Under the pieces are notes generated by a model. It searched no databases and was not told where the DNA came from. It saw only the letters and a program-made list of their open reading frames with translations. DNA of 64,000 nucleotides from the NCBI GenBank assembly GCA_029213195.1, contig JARGNI010000015.1, positions 1-64,000 of the forward strand. The letters are read 5' to 3'. Each line of letters starts with the position of its first letter. The first letter of the stretch is position 1. A program made the position numbers and the translations under genes. Source of the stretch: Verrucomicrobiales bacterium. Its GTDB lineage: Bacteria; Verrucomicrobiota; Verrucomicrobiia; Verrucomicrobiales; DEV007. Below are positions 35,371 through 45,306 of this stretch, one piece after another.

Positions 35371-36861
35371 TCAACGAGGGCCGCGGGCGAGCTTTTTCGC
35401 CAGTTTGGCGACTTGTTCGGGAGAAGTGGAAGCGATGTTTGCGGTTTCGTCAGGGTCGACCCGGAGATCGTAGAGTTCGACCGCTTCGAGATTTCCTTCC
35501 CTGTCCCGCCATTCGACATAGCGGTGATCCCGAGTGCGAATCGCCTTGCCGAGGAACTTTCCGCGGTATCGGGCATATTCGTGAAAGACCGCTTCCTTTC
35601 CCTCGGCTGCAGGATTCTCCAGAAGAGGGACGAGACTCGAGCCTTCGAGATGATCCGGGCTGCCCACGCCGGTGAGGTCGCAGAGGGTCGGGTAGAGATC
35701 GACCAACTCGGCCAGTGCCTTCGTCCGCGCCGGGGAGACTCCCGGGCCGGAGAGCAGCAGGGGAACCCGTGTGCCGACTTCGTAGTTGGTCATCTTTCCC
35801 CACGCGCTCATTTCGCCGAGGTGCCATCCATGATCGGACCAGAGGGCGATGATAATGTCGTCGAGGAGCCCTGCTTCTTCCAGGGTTTCGAGAAGTCGTC
35901 CGATCTGGGCATCGACATAGGAGATGCAGGCGGCATAAGCATGAATCAACTCGAGCTGGGTTTCCGGAGGGATCACTCCCCGAGTGGGGGCGTCGGTGTA
36001 GCTGCGAAGCTCAAATCCATTCCAGAGGGGGCCTTCTTCTCGACTCGGAGGATTCGGCATCTCGAAACCGAGCTTGCGGGCCATGCCGATATAACCATCG
36101 GAATTGAACCAGGCGAGTGGGGGCGCATCGCGAGGAGGCTCGGGGAATTGCGTGAGCCAGGTCTCGTCTGGCTCGTAGAGATCGAAATACTTCTTCGGGG
36201 CGACGAAGGGGAGGTGAGGGCGGCGAAAACCGACGGCGAAGAAGAAGGGTTTCTCGGAATCTCTAGATTTCAGCAGGTCGATGACTTCGGAGGTCATCCG
36301 GCCGGCGAAGAGATGATCATCCGGGATCTCAGGATCCTGGATCACCGGGCAATCGGTTCGATCGGCGATCCGGGTCGGTCCGAGGGGATTCTCTTCGTCC
36401 ACCACTTCCCACATTTCCCGGTCTCTTCCCGGCGAAGGAGGAAAACTCCAGTCCTCCCGAATCTGCCAACCATCGTGATCGATCTTTCCAAAGCTCCGAG
36501 TTTCGTAGCCGCGATCCTTGAACCAGCGAGCCAGGCTGACTGCATCGGGACGACGTTCTCGAAACTCGGCGACATCTTTTTCGCCGTGACCGAGGACATT
36601 GATCTGACTGGGGCGGAGTCCGGTCATCAGCGAGAGCCGGGAGGCACCGCACTTGGCGTAGTTGCAGTAGGCGCGTTCGAAGAGAACGGAGCGCGCCGCG
36701 AGACGGTCGATGTGGGGAGTGTGGATACGTTCATCGCCATAGCAGCCCAACATGGGGCGCAGATCGTCGACTGCGATCATGAGAATCGAAGGGTGCTTTT
36801 CGTCTCCGTGGGCGACAGGGAGAAGCGTGAGAAGTCCAAAGGCAAGAATCCAGGATCGCAT
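35371..36861 (-). CDS. Secreted sulfatase, iduronate-2-sulfatase-like
   Basis: A 496-aa sulfatase with signal peptide ([15 protein letters not shown]). The IDS-like opening [18 protein letters not shown] carries the calcium-binding Asp pair. The active site reads CGASR (C71), in place of the more common CxPSR; this is accepted for the subfamily. Further motifs are [37 protein letters not shown] and [11 protein letters not shown]. It likely cleaves sulfate from uronic or hexose residues. It is the first gene of the minus-strand sulfatase run; 137 bp separate it from the next sulfatase, so an internal promoter is possible. It is divergent from fhs. Confidence 0.92.
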   Translation of the reverse strand: MRSWILAFGLLTLLPVAHGDEKHPSILMIAVDDLRPMLGCYGDERIHTPHIDRLAARSVLFERAYCNYAKCGASRLSLMTGLRPSQINVLGHGEKDVAEFRERRPDAVSLARWFKDRGYETRSFGKIDHDGWQIREDWSFPPSPGRDREMWEVVDEENPLGPTRIADRTDCPVIQDPEIPDDHLFAGRMTSEVIDLLKSRDSEKPFFFAVGFRRPHLPFVAPKKYFDLYEPDETWLTQFPEPPRDAPPLAWFNSDGYIGMARKLGFEMPNPPSREEGPLWNGFELRSYTDAPTRGVIPPETQLELIHAYAACISYVDAQIGRLLETLEEAGLLDDIIIALWSDHGWHLGEMSAWGKMTNYEVGTRVPLLLSGPGVSPARTKALAELVDLYPTLCDLTGVGSPDHLEGSSLVPLLENPAAEGKEAVFHEYARYRGKFLGKAIRTRDHRYVEWRDREGNLEAVELYDLRVDPDETANIASTSPEQVAKLAKKLARGPR

Positions 36862-36981
36862 CCTCGGATGGTGAGCGAAGTTTCTCGCTCTGCCAAGTCT
36901 CCGAGCACCGAGATTGCGGAGTATGACGCCATTTGGTTTTCCGGAACTGGACAGGTCAATTTGCGGCTGTTACAGGAAGGC

Positions 36982-38640
36982 ATGACCGATATCGAGATCG
37001 CACGTGGTGCGACCCTGCAACCGATCGCTGACCTGGCAAAAGAGCGACTCGACCTCGATCCGGAGCGCCTCATTCCCTATGGGAAATACAAGGCGAAACT
37101 CATCCCGGAATCCTCGGAAAACCAAACCGGGAAACTCATTCTCGTGACGGCGATCTCCCCGACCCCGGCCGGGGAGGGAAAGACCACGACAACGGTCGGG
37201 CTCGGCGATGGACTCAATCGGATCGGGAAGAAGACCATGATCTGCCTTCGCGAACCCAGCCTTGGTCCTTCGTTCGGAATGAAAGGGGGCGCAGCCGGCG
37301 GCGGACACGCGCAGGTCGTCCCCATGGACGAGATCAACCTCCATTTCACTGGCGATTTCCATGCCATCAGCGCCGCCAACAATCTTCTTTCGGCGATGAT
37401 CGACAATCATCTCCATTGGGGAAATCGCCTGAAGATCGATCTGCGAAAAATTTCGTGGCGACGGGCTGTCGATCTCAATGATCGATCGCTTCGTCATCTT
37501 CTCACGGGCCTGGGGAACGGGAATGGGTTTGCGACCGAGACAGGTGCCGATATCACGGTCGCCTCCGAGGTCATGGCGATTTTCTGCCTCGCCAAAAGCC
37601 TGGCTGATTTGAAGGCACGTCTCGGGCGTATCGTGGTGGGACGCAGTCTCGAAAAGGAGGATGTCCTCGCCTCGGATCTGAAGGCGCACGGCGCGATGAC
37701 CGCTCTCCTCAAAGATGCCATTCGCCCCAATCTTGTGCAGACCCTGGAACAAACCCCGGCCCTGGTGCATGGAGGCCCGTTCGCCAACATCGCGCATGGC
37801 TGCAATTCGGTCATCGCAACCCAGACGGCCCTCGGGCTGGCCGACTATGTCGTGACCGAGGCCGGATTTGGAGCCGATCTCGGGGCTGAGAAGTTTTTCG
37901 ATATCAAGTGTCGGAAGGCAGGGCTCACCCCCGAGGCGGCCGTGGTCGTCGCGACGATTCGGGCGCTCAAGTTTCATGGAGGAGTGGAGCGAAAGGATCT
38001 CGAGACTGAGAATGTCGAGGCCGTGGAGCGAGGATTCGCCAACCTGGAGCGACATCTCGAAAATATCGGAAAGTTCGGAGTCCCCGCCATCGTCGCGGTG
38101 AACGCCTTCGATGCCGATACTGAGGCCGAGACCGAGAAACTCCAGTCTCTCTGTGAAGATCTCGGGGTCCGCTGTGTTCTCGCTCGTCACTGGGCCGAGG
38201 GCGGCAAAGGTGCCGAGGATCTCGCTCGAGCCGTGGTTTCCCAGGTCGAGGAGAAAGACGGGAGTTCTTTCGCTCCCCTTTATCCCGATGAGCTTCCTCT
38301 CGCGGAGAAAATCCGGACCGTCGCTCGCGAAATCTATCGAGCGGACGACATCGAAATGACTTCTGCTGTCGAGCGACAGTTGAGCCAGTGGGACAAGACC
38401 GAGGCGGGCAAGTTTCCCGTCTGCATCGGGAAGACGCCCTACAGCTTCAGCGCCGATCCCGAGAAACGCGGAGCGGCGACAGGTTTCACGCTCCCGGTGA
38501 CATCGGTCCGGCGCTCGGCTGGTGCCGGGTTTGTCGTTGCGCTCACTGGCGAAATCATGACCATGCCGGGGCTCCCCCGGGTGCCGGCTGCCGAGCGGAT
38601 CGATGTCGACGAATCGGGAGAGATCGTCGGGTTGAGCTGA
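36982..38640 (+). CDS. fhs: Formate--tetrahydrofolate ligase
   Basis: A 552-aa cytoplasmic enzyme making 10-formyl-THF from formate, THF and ATP for one-carbon metabolism. It starts [14 protein letters not shown], the usual N-terminus, 1 nt after an AGGAAGG sequence. The P-loop is [14 protein letters not shown] (61-74). Other family motifs are [51 protein letters not shown] and the C-terminal [12 protein letters not shown]. The frame is open far upstream, but that part is antisense to the sulfatase gene. It is convergent with tpiA, with a shared hairpin between them. No other one-carbon genes are nearby. Confidence 0.96.
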   Translation: MTDIEIARGATLQPIADLAKERLDLDPERLIPYGKYKAKLIPESSENQTGKLILVTAISPTPAGEGKTTTTVGLGDGLNRIGKKTMICLREPSLGPSFGMKGGAAGGGHAQVVPMDEINLHFTGDFHAISAANNLLSAMIDNHLHWGNRLKIDLRKISWRRAVDLNDRSLRHLLTGLGNGNGFATETGADITVASEVMAIFCLAKSLADLKARLGRIVVGRSLEKEDVLASDLKAHGAMTALLKDAIRPNLVQTLEQTPALVHGGPFANIAHGCNSVIATQTALGLADYVVTEAGFGADLGAEKFFDIKCRKAGLTPEAAVVVATIRALKFHGGVERKDLETENVEAVERGFANLERHLENIGKFGVPAIVAVNAFDADTEAETEKLQSLCEDLGVRCVLARHWAEGGKGAEDLARAVVSQVEEKDGSSFAPLYPDELPLAEKIRTVAREIYRADDIEMTSAVERQLSQWDKTEAGKFPVCIGKTPYSFSADPEKRGAATGFTLPVTSVRRSAGAGFVVALTGEIMTMPGLPRVPAAERIDVDESGEIVGLS

Positions 38641-38687
38641 CAAAAAAGCCCGCCTCCTTTCGGAATAATCCGTTCAGAAGCGGGCTT
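38641..38687 (-). terminator. Rho-independent terminator between fhs and tpiA
   Basis: AAGCCCGC (38646-38653) and GCGGGCTT (38680-38687) form the stem; a smaller CGGA/TCCG stem sits inside. Read on the minus strand, the stem is followed by six T, a good terminator for tpiA. It may also slow read-through from fhs. Confidence 0.75.
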
Positions 38688-38735
38688 GGGAAAAGTGGGT
38701 CAGGACGCTCCGACCGAAACGTCACGGAGAGTTTA

Positions 38736-39503
38736 TCAGCCTCCGATCCCGGCGCTGACGATCTCTGCGAAGCTCTGAGGGTCGAGGCTGGCGCCTCCGA
38801 CGAGGAAGCCGTCGATGTCGGGCTGTCCGATCAGTTCGGCTGCGTTGCCGGGCTTCACCGAACCTCCGTATTGAATTCGCGTCGCGGCAGCGACCTCGGC
38901 TCCGTAAAGATTCTCGAGCACGCTGCGGACGAATTTCTGGGTGTCCTGCGCCTGCTCGGGAGAGGCGGTGACTCCGGTGCCAATGGCCCAGACGGGTTCG
39001 TAAGCGATGACGATGTCGGCCATCTGGTCGGCACTGACCTCAGCGAGGCTGCCCTCGAGCTGGCTCGTGAGAACGCTTTCGAGTTGCCCGCCTTCTCGCT
39101 CTTCGAGCGACTCGCCGATGCAGAGGATGGGCTTCATTCCGGCAGCAAGCGTTGCGTGGACCTTCTTGTTGATGACGGCGTCGTCTTCTCCGTAGAGAGA
39201 GCGTCGCTCGCTGTGTCCGAGGATGACGTATTCGCAGGCGACGTCGAGGAGCATGGCGGCACTTGTCTCACCGGTGAATGCCCCCGATGCCTCGTGAGAC
39301 ATGTTCTGGGCGGAAAGCGAAACCGCCGGATTGGGCGTAATCAGCTCGGAGGCCTTGGGGATGGAGATGAACGAGGGAGCAATGACGATGTCGACATTGA
39401 CTCTCGTGCTGAAGGTTTGGAGAAACGGGTCGAGGAACTCGGCCGTCTCGGACGGCGTCATGTTCATCTTCCAGTTGGCGGCGATGATGTTTTTTCGGCT
39501 CAT
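38736..39503 (-). CDS. tpiA: Triosephosphate isomerase
   Basis: A 255-aa glycolytic enzyme interconverting dihydroxyacetone phosphate and glyceraldehyde 3-phosphate. Catalytic residues are visible: Lys in NWKMN (K12), His in ILGHSERR, Glu in AYEPVWAIGTG, and the flexible loop that follows. The phosphate-binding C-terminal motifs are IQYGGSVKP and DGFLVGGASL. Length is normal for the family. It is third in the gap-pgk-tpiA order on the minus strand, separated from pgk by 158 bp holding family A and B repeats, and it ends in a clear terminator. Confidence 0.97.
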   Translation of the reverse strand: MSRKNIIAANWKMNMTPSETAEFLDPFLQTFSTRVNVDIVIAPSFISIPKASELITPNPAVSLSAQNMSHEASGAFTGETSAAMLLDVACEYVILGHSERRSLYGEDDAVINKKVHATLAAGMKPILCIGESLEEREGGQLESVLTSQLEGSLAEVSADQMADIVIAYEPVWAIGTGVTASPEQAQDTQKFVRSVLENLYGAEVAAATRIQYGGSVKPGNAAELIGQPDIDGFLVGGASLDPQSFAEIVSAGIGG

Positions 39504-39551
39504 GATTTTCGGAGTAGGAGAGAAGTAAAGTAGTGAAGGAGTAGAGAATTC

Positions 39552-39582
39552 AACAGGGTTGAGTCAGGGACTTGATCCTGTT
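39552..39582. repeat. Family B 31-nt palindrome, copy 2
   Basis: AACAGGGTTGAGTC pairs imperfectly with GACTTGATCCTGTT. Length is 31 nt, the same as the other copies at 14765 and 56275. A family A element begins 5 nt later, so the two form a compound block between pgk and tpiA. Confidence 0.6.
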
Positions 39583-39586
39583 CGAT

Positions 39587-39653
39587 GTAGCGGAACGCTC
39601 AAGCGTTCCGACCGCCCTTTGGCAACGGTCGGAAGCGTGGCCGCCTCCGCTAC
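39587..39653. repeat. Family A palindromic element, copy 2
   Basis: Outer arms GTAGCGGA (39587-39594) and TCCGCTAC (39646-39653). Inner hairpins are CGGAACGCT/AGCGTTCCG (perfect 9 bp, loop CA) and CCGACCG/CGGTCGG. It lies in the pgk-tpiA spacer. Confidence 0.7.
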
Positions 39654-39661
39654 GGTTCATT

Positions 39662-40870
39662 TCATTGATCGTCGAGGGCGGCGATTCCAGGGAGTTCTTT
39701 TCCTTCGAGCAACTCGAGGGAGGCGCCTCCGCCGGTGGACATGTGATCCATCTTCTCGCCGAAGCCAAACTGGTTGGCCGCAGTGACGGAGTCTCCGCCA
39801 CCGACGATGGTGATGGCGTCTTCGTTGGCAGCGATTGCGGCGCCGACGGCCTTGGTTCCGATATCGAAGCCACGCTTCTCGAATACTCCCATCGGTCCAT
39901 TCCAGATCACGGTGCCGGCATCGGCAATGACCTTGGTAAAGTCCTCGATTGCTTTGTCGCCGATGTCGATGCCCTCGCGATCTGCGGGAACGGCGGTGCC
40001 GGGTTCGCCCCAGATTCCAGTACACTCGGTCTGGGCATCATCGGCGAATTCCGCGGTATGACGAGTGTCGGCGGGGAGATGAAACGGGGTGTTGTTCGCC
40101 TCGGCTGTCTTGAGAATGCCACGAGCCATCTCGAGAGCTTCTTCCTTGCGCTCGGCAAAGCTGTTGCCCATCTCGTATCCCTGGGCGAGGCGGAAGGTAT
40201 TCGCCATCGCTCCTCCAATGATGAAGGCATCGGCTTTCTCCATGAGTCGCTCGAGGATCTGGATCTTGTCGGAAACCTTGGCTCCGCCCATGATGACAAC
40301 GAAGGGGCGCTGTGGGTCCTCCAACTTGGTCACGAGATACTCGAGTTCCTTCTCGATCAGGAATCCCATGACGCAGGTGTCGATGAACTCGGTCACTCCC
40401 GCCGTGGAAGCGTGGGCGCGGTGGGCGGTTCCGAAGGCATCGTTGACGTAGATGTCACCGTGCGAGGCCAGTTGCTTGGCGAAGTCGCTGTCGTTGTCGG
40501 TTTCACCGGCGTAGAAGCGGACGTTCTCGAGGAGGAGGGCTTCGCCATCCTCGAGATCAGCCACGGCGGCTTCGGCGCTTTCCCCGACACAGTCGTCGAC
40601 GAATTTGACGGGAGCCGAGATCAGCTCACCGAGACGATCGGCGGCCGGCTTGAGAGAAAACTCTGGATTCTTCTGGCCCTTGGGGCGTCCGAGGTGGGAC
40701 ATCAGGATGACGCGACCTCCGGCATTGGTAAGATGCTCGATCGAGGGAATCGCTCCCTTGATCCGGCTGTCGTCGGTGATGTTGCCGTCGTCGTCGAGCG
40801 GCACGTTGAAGTCGACGCGCATGAGGACGCGTTTTCCGGAAGGATCGATGTCGCGAATGGATTTCTTCAT
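39662..40870 (-). CDS. pgk: Phosphoglycerate kinase
   Basis: A 402-aa glycolytic enzyme moving phosphate between 1,3-bisphosphoglycerate and ADP. Diagnostic segments are KRVLMRVDFNVPLDD, LMSHLGRPKGQ, LLENVRFYAGETDND, FVVIMGGAKVSDKI, WNGPMGVFEKRGFDIGT and GGGDSVTAANQFG. It ends MSTGGGASLELLEGKELPGI, with the ATP-binding tail. Length and layout are normal. It is the middle gene of gap-pgk-tpiA, with the spacer towards tpiA filled by palindromic repeats, and a terminator separates it from gap. Confidence 0.97.
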   Translation of the reverse strand: MKKSIRDIDPSGKRVLMRVDFNVPLDDDGNITDDSRIKGAIPSIEHLTNAGGRVILMSHLGRPKGQKNPEFSLKPAADRLGELISAPVKFVDDCVGESAEAAVADLEDGEALLLENVRFYAGETDNDSDFAKQLASHGDIYVNDAFGTAHRAHASTAGVTEFIDTCVMGFLIEKELEYLVTKLEDPQRPFVVIMGGAKVSDKIQILERLMEKADAFIIGGAMANTFRLAQGYEMGNSFAERKEEALEMARGILKTAEANNTPFHLPADTRHTAEFADDAQTECTGIWGEPGTAVPADREGIDIGDKAIEDFTKVIADAGTVIWNGPMGVFEKRGFDIGTKAVGAAIAANEDAITIVGGGDSVTAANQFGFGEKMDHMSTGGGASLELLEGKELPGIAALDDQ

Positions 40871-40939
40871 CTGGAAGTTTGGATATTGGATCTTAGGTTT
40901 TGGATATTGGTGAACTTGGCCGGACCAAGATCGAACATC

Positions 40940-40977
40940 AAAAAAAGGGCGCCACCAACTTCTCAGCCGGGGCGCCC
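40940..40977 (-). terminator. Rho-independent terminator downstream of gap
   Basis: On the minus strand the stem GGGCGCC/GGCGCCC (40947-40953 and 40971-40977) is followed by seven T. It lies 39 bp after the gap stop codon and would end most transcripts before pgk. Confidence 0.8.
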
Positions 40978-41015
40978 GAAATTCGAGAGGCAGTTAAAAT
41001 ACCTCAGCGGCCTTC

Positions 41016-42493
<1,478 letters not shown>

Positions 42494-43198
42494 ATGAAAA
42501 AACTTATCGTAGTTGTCAATGATTTGGAGCGCTCTGGAAAGTCCGCTCTCGCTCGCGCCATCAGCCATCATCTCGGCGAAACGGAGGTCAATCATCTCCT
42601 CGTCAGCTCGAATGAGATGGACATGTCCGACTCCTTCAGAGGAGAGTTTTGGGACCTCGAAGATCAGTTCGATGTGTCGGAGTTGATCGGAGCCCTCGAT
42701 TCCTACGATGCCATCGTCGTAGATGTTCACACCGGAGCTGCCCGCAACTGGGGCGAGTTCTGCGAATCGACCGATCTGGAGAATCTTCTTGCCGAGATCG
42801 ACGCAGAGATGACTCTCGTGATTCCCAACAACCAGAGCGAACGATGCAACGAAGAGATCACCGACATTGCCGAAATTTTTGCAGATCAGGCAGACTACGT
42901 GGTGGCTCAGATGCCCGGCGATGAGCGCGCCATCAAGTGGAAGGCGAGTCCCGCCGAGAAAGCCCTTCGCTATCTCGGAGCTGCGGAGGTGACGCTCCCT
43001 GCTATCTCGGACGAGTTGACGACCGCCATGGAGAGCAGCGAGATCGAATTGAAAGAAGCTCTCAACCAGCCGTCGGAACTGCCCCGCTTTGCGGAGGTGC
43101 AGGTTTCCCAGTGGCTCGAAGAGGTCTCCAGTGCATTGACCGCGGGTCAGGACTACCTGCTTCCCGAAGAAGTCGTTGCTGTTGCGCTCGACTACTGA
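42494..43198 (+). CDS. Deviant Walker-A P-loop ATPase, ParA/StbB-like
   Basis: A 234-aa soluble protein. The N-terminus KKLIVVVNDLERSGKSALARAI matches the P-loop of SIMIBI proteins, but the first glycine is replaced (NDLERSGKS). A later strand YDAIVVDVHTGAA holds the Asp expected near Walker B. The next region LVIPNNQSERCNEEI resembles MinD/ParA switch strands. A helical C-terminal half follows (EALNQPSELP..., ALTAGQDYLLPEEVVAVAL). Similar proteins help partition plasmids or build surface structures; here it is chromosomal, next to PPK2, and stands alone. A strong hairpin terminator follows. No partner ParB-like gene is present, so the role is unknown. Confidence 0.65.
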   Translation: MKKLIVVVNDLERSGKSALARAISHHLGETEVNHLLVSSNEMDMSDSFRGEFWDLEDQFDVSELIGALDSYDAIVVDVHTGAARNWGEFCESTDLENLLAEIDAEMTLVIPNNQSERCNEEITDIAEIFADQADYVVAQMPGDERAIKWKASPAEKALRYLGAAEVTLPAISDELTTAMESSEIELKEALNQPSELPRFAEVQVSQWLEEVSSALTAGQDYLLPEEVVAVALDY

Positions 43199-43233
43199 TC
43201 CCAGTTTCCCCCTCAAAAACTCCCTCAACACGC

Positions 43234-43264
43234 GAAAGGCTCTCCGGAAACCGGAGAGCCTTTC
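43234..43264 (+). terminator. Strong hairpin terminator after the P-loop gene
   Basis: GAAAGGCTCTCCGG (43234-43247) pairs perfectly with CCGGAGAGCCTTTC (43251-43264), loop AAA: a 14-bp stem. The distal arm ends CCTTTCTGCGTTT, giving a weak T run. It can serve this gene and the convergent PPK2 gene. Confidence 0.75.
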
Positions 43265-43305
43265 TGCGTTTCCGGGGAACCGGGCATCGCCACGCGGACG
43301 AGCTT

Positions 43306-44316
43306 TCAGGAAAGGTGAGTGGGAGGGGTATGCATGCGAACGTCTTCGCCTCGTTCGTAGATGTCGGAGGCCGAGCCCACGACGAGGGAATCCACATCTT
43401 CGAGAAGGGCTTCATCCTTCCCGGTGTAGGGCACTTGGTTCAGGAGAAACTTGATCGCATTGATTCGAGCCCGCTTCTTGTCATCGGACCGCACGATGGT
43501 CCAGGGGGCGTCGGCGGTATCGGTGTAGAAGAGCATCGACTTCTTCGCCTCGGTGTATTCATCCCATCGGCTCAAAGACTCGACGTCCATCGGGCTGAGT
43601 TTCCACTGCTTGAGCGGATCCTTGGCCCGGCTGAGAAAGCGACGAAGCTGTTCTTCGCGACTCACGGAGAACCAGAATTTCACGAGATGCGCTCCGCTGC
43701 GGGTGATCATTCTCTCGAACTCGGGGGCCTGGCGCATGAACTCGAGATACTCGGTGGCACTGCAGAAGCCCATGACCTTCTCGACGCCGGCGCGGTTGTA
43801 CCAGGAACGGTCGAAGAAAACGATCTCGCCAGTCGTGGGGAGGTGGGAAACGTAGCGCTGGAAATACCATTCGCCTTTCTCTCGATCGGTCGGTTTCGCG
43901 AGGGCGACAACACGTGCGGATCGGGGATTCAGGTTTTCGGTGAAACGGACAATCGTTCCCCCTTTTCCTGCCGCATCTCGTCCTTCGAAAAGGATCATGA
44001 TCTTTTCTTTGCTGTGGATGAGCCAGGATTGCATCTTGACCAGCTCGATCTGGAGCAACTCGATGACCTTTTCGTATTCGGTCTTCGACATCCGCCGCTC
44101 ATAGGGATAAAGGCAGCTGATGATCTCCTTCTTGTCCTTGGAATTCTTGACCCGGTTGACGACCTCTTTCGGGAGATGCTTTTCGACGAGATCATCGATG
44201 GCAGCGACCGTGGGCGAGACGATGGGGCGGAGAACTTCATCGAGCTCTTCGGGAGATTCCTCCAAGGCTTCAGGCTCAGTCTCGGCGGGCGACGGCGATT
44301 CCTTCGTGACACTCAT
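43306..44316 (-). CDS. ppk2: Polyphosphate kinase 2
   Basis: A 336-aa cytoplasmic kinase that uses polyphosphate to phosphorylate nucleotides, mainly ADP or GDP. The PPK2 fold is plain: KIMILFEGRDAAGKGGTI (Walker A), LNPRSARVVALAKPTDREKGEWYFQRY, then FFDRSWYNRAGVE (Walker B) and KFWFSVSREEQLRRF, and RWDEYTEAKKSMLFYTD near the lid. The N-terminal ~65 residues are acidic and less conserved (ESPSPAETEPEALEESPEEL). It is a class I type by length. It is last in a minus-strand row behind the isomerase and helicase genes. Confidence 0.94.
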   Translation of the reverse strand: MSVTKESPSPAETEPEALEESPEELDEVLRPIVSPTVAAIDDLVEKHLPKEVVNRVKNSKDKKEIISCLYPYERRMSKTEYEKVIELLQIELVKMQSWLIHSKEKIMILFEGRDAAGKGGTIVRFTENLNPRSARVVALAKPTDREKGEWYFQRYVSHLPTTGEIVFFDRSWYNRAGVEKVMGFCSATEYLEFMRQAPEFERMITRSGAHLVKFWFSVSREEQLRRFLSRAKDPLKQWKLSPMDVESLSRWDEYTEAKKSMLFYTDTADAPWTIVRSDDKKRARINAIKFLLNQVPYTGKDEALLEDVDSLVVGSASDIYERGEDVRMHTPPTHLS

Positions 44317-44374
44317 CTTCCTCCGTGCACCGATTCGGGAAACGGGTCAAGTCGTCCTCGCGACTTAAGGTCAG

Positions 44375-44408
44375 GGAATGCGGAGTCCTTGGCCAGGAAT
44401 GCGGAGTC
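44375..44408. repeat. Two short direct repeats of GGAATGCGGAGTC
   Basis: GGAATGCGGAGTC occurs at 44375-44387 and 44396-44408, a 21-nt period, between the isomerase-like gene and ppk2. Similar words with GCGGAGT recur in intergenic palindromes of the window. Function unknown. Confidence 0.4.
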
Positions 44409-44459
44409 GCGCGCTTTCCTGCACCGGGAACGACTCTTTTCGCCCGTCAGAGATTTCGG

Positions 44460-45278
44460 CTACACCCGAGCTTCGACTTCTCGCATGTAGCGAAGACTCG
44501 ACTCGCAGATCGTTTCGATTCCGGGCTCGTAGCGGAATACTTCCACGCTGACCCAGCCGTCGTAGCCGGTTTCCTTCAGGGCGGTAAAGATGGGATCGAA
44601 TTCGACTTCTCCCATTCCAGGACCCAGCAGATTGGGGTCGTTGGCATGGAAATGGGCGGTCCAGTCCCTGGAATTGTGGATGATCTTGGGAATGGGCTTT
44701 TCTTCATCCGACATCGCTTTGACATCGAGATGGAGCCGACAATTCGGCGAATCGACAAGTTGGGCCAAGGCAATGCCACTGGCAGCCGTGTTGAGAAAAT
44801 CTCCTTCTCCTCGCCCGAGGGGCTCGAGAGCCAGGGTCACGCCACAGTCTTCCAGGATCGGCATGGCTTCGCGGATCACGGAAGCGGCGAATTCCATTCC
44901 CTGCTCGTGAGAAACTCCTTCGAGCAGGTTTCGCTGCTGAGGCGATCCGAGAACCATGATGGACCCATCGAGATCCCGGCAGAGTTTCGCGAGTTCCTTG
45001 AGGTATTCGGAAGTCTTTTGGCGGACTGCCTCATCCGGAGTCGTCAGGTAAAAGCCCTCGGTCTTGGCGAGGAGCCAGTGGAGCCCGACGCACTCGAGCC
45101 CGGAATCGACGATCTGTTGGCGCACCGTCTCCCGCTGTTGGGTGGACACCTCCGTTGCCGAGCGGGCAAGGGTGAAGGGAGCAATCTCGATCCCGGTATA
45201 GCCGAGTTCGCGGGCGTAGGAGAAGGCCTTTTCGAAAGGCCAGTCCTGGAAGGTCTCGTTGCAGATCGCGTATTTCAT
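44460..45278 (-). CDS. Sugar phosphate isomerase/epimerase (TIM barrel)
   Basis: A 272-aa cytoplasmic protein of the xylose isomerase-like family. It starts YAICNETFQDWPFEKAFSYARELGYTGIEIAPF, the characteristic first strand-helix unit. Metal-ligand motifs include LALEPLGRGEGDFLNT (Glu), LHLDVKAM (Asp), HFHANDPN (His) and GWVSVEVFRYEPG (Glu). Substrates vary widely in this family. The ATG at 45278 is used; upstream codons are Thr/Ser-rich and do not continue the fold. It lies 28 bp after the DEAD-box helicase gene, so they may be co-transcribed by chance of layout. Confidence 0.87.
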   Translation of the reverse strand: MKYAICNETFQDWPFEKAFSYARELGYTGIEIAPFTLARSATEVSTQQRETVRQQIVDSGLECVGLHWLLAKTEGFYLTTPDEAVRQKTSEYLKELAKLCRDLDGSIMVLGSPQQRNLLEGVSHEQGMEFAASVIREAMPILEDCGVTLALEPLGRGEGDFLNTAASGIALAQLVDSPNCRLHLDVKAMSDEEKPIPKIIHNSRDWTAHFHANDPNLLGPGMGEVEFDPIFTALKETGYDGWVSVEVFRYEPGIETICESSLRYMREVEARV

Positions 45279-45306
45279 AGGAGATCCGGCTGGTGGGGAG
45301 TGGAAA

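Noticed and set aside
35344-36981. Upstream extension of the fhs frame by over 500 codons
   Set aside because: It is antisense to the iduronate-type sulfatase; fhs has a normal start at 36982 with a ribosome binding site.
36970-38643. 557-codon minus-strand frame
   Set aside because: Antisense to fhs, whose motifs are unambiguous.
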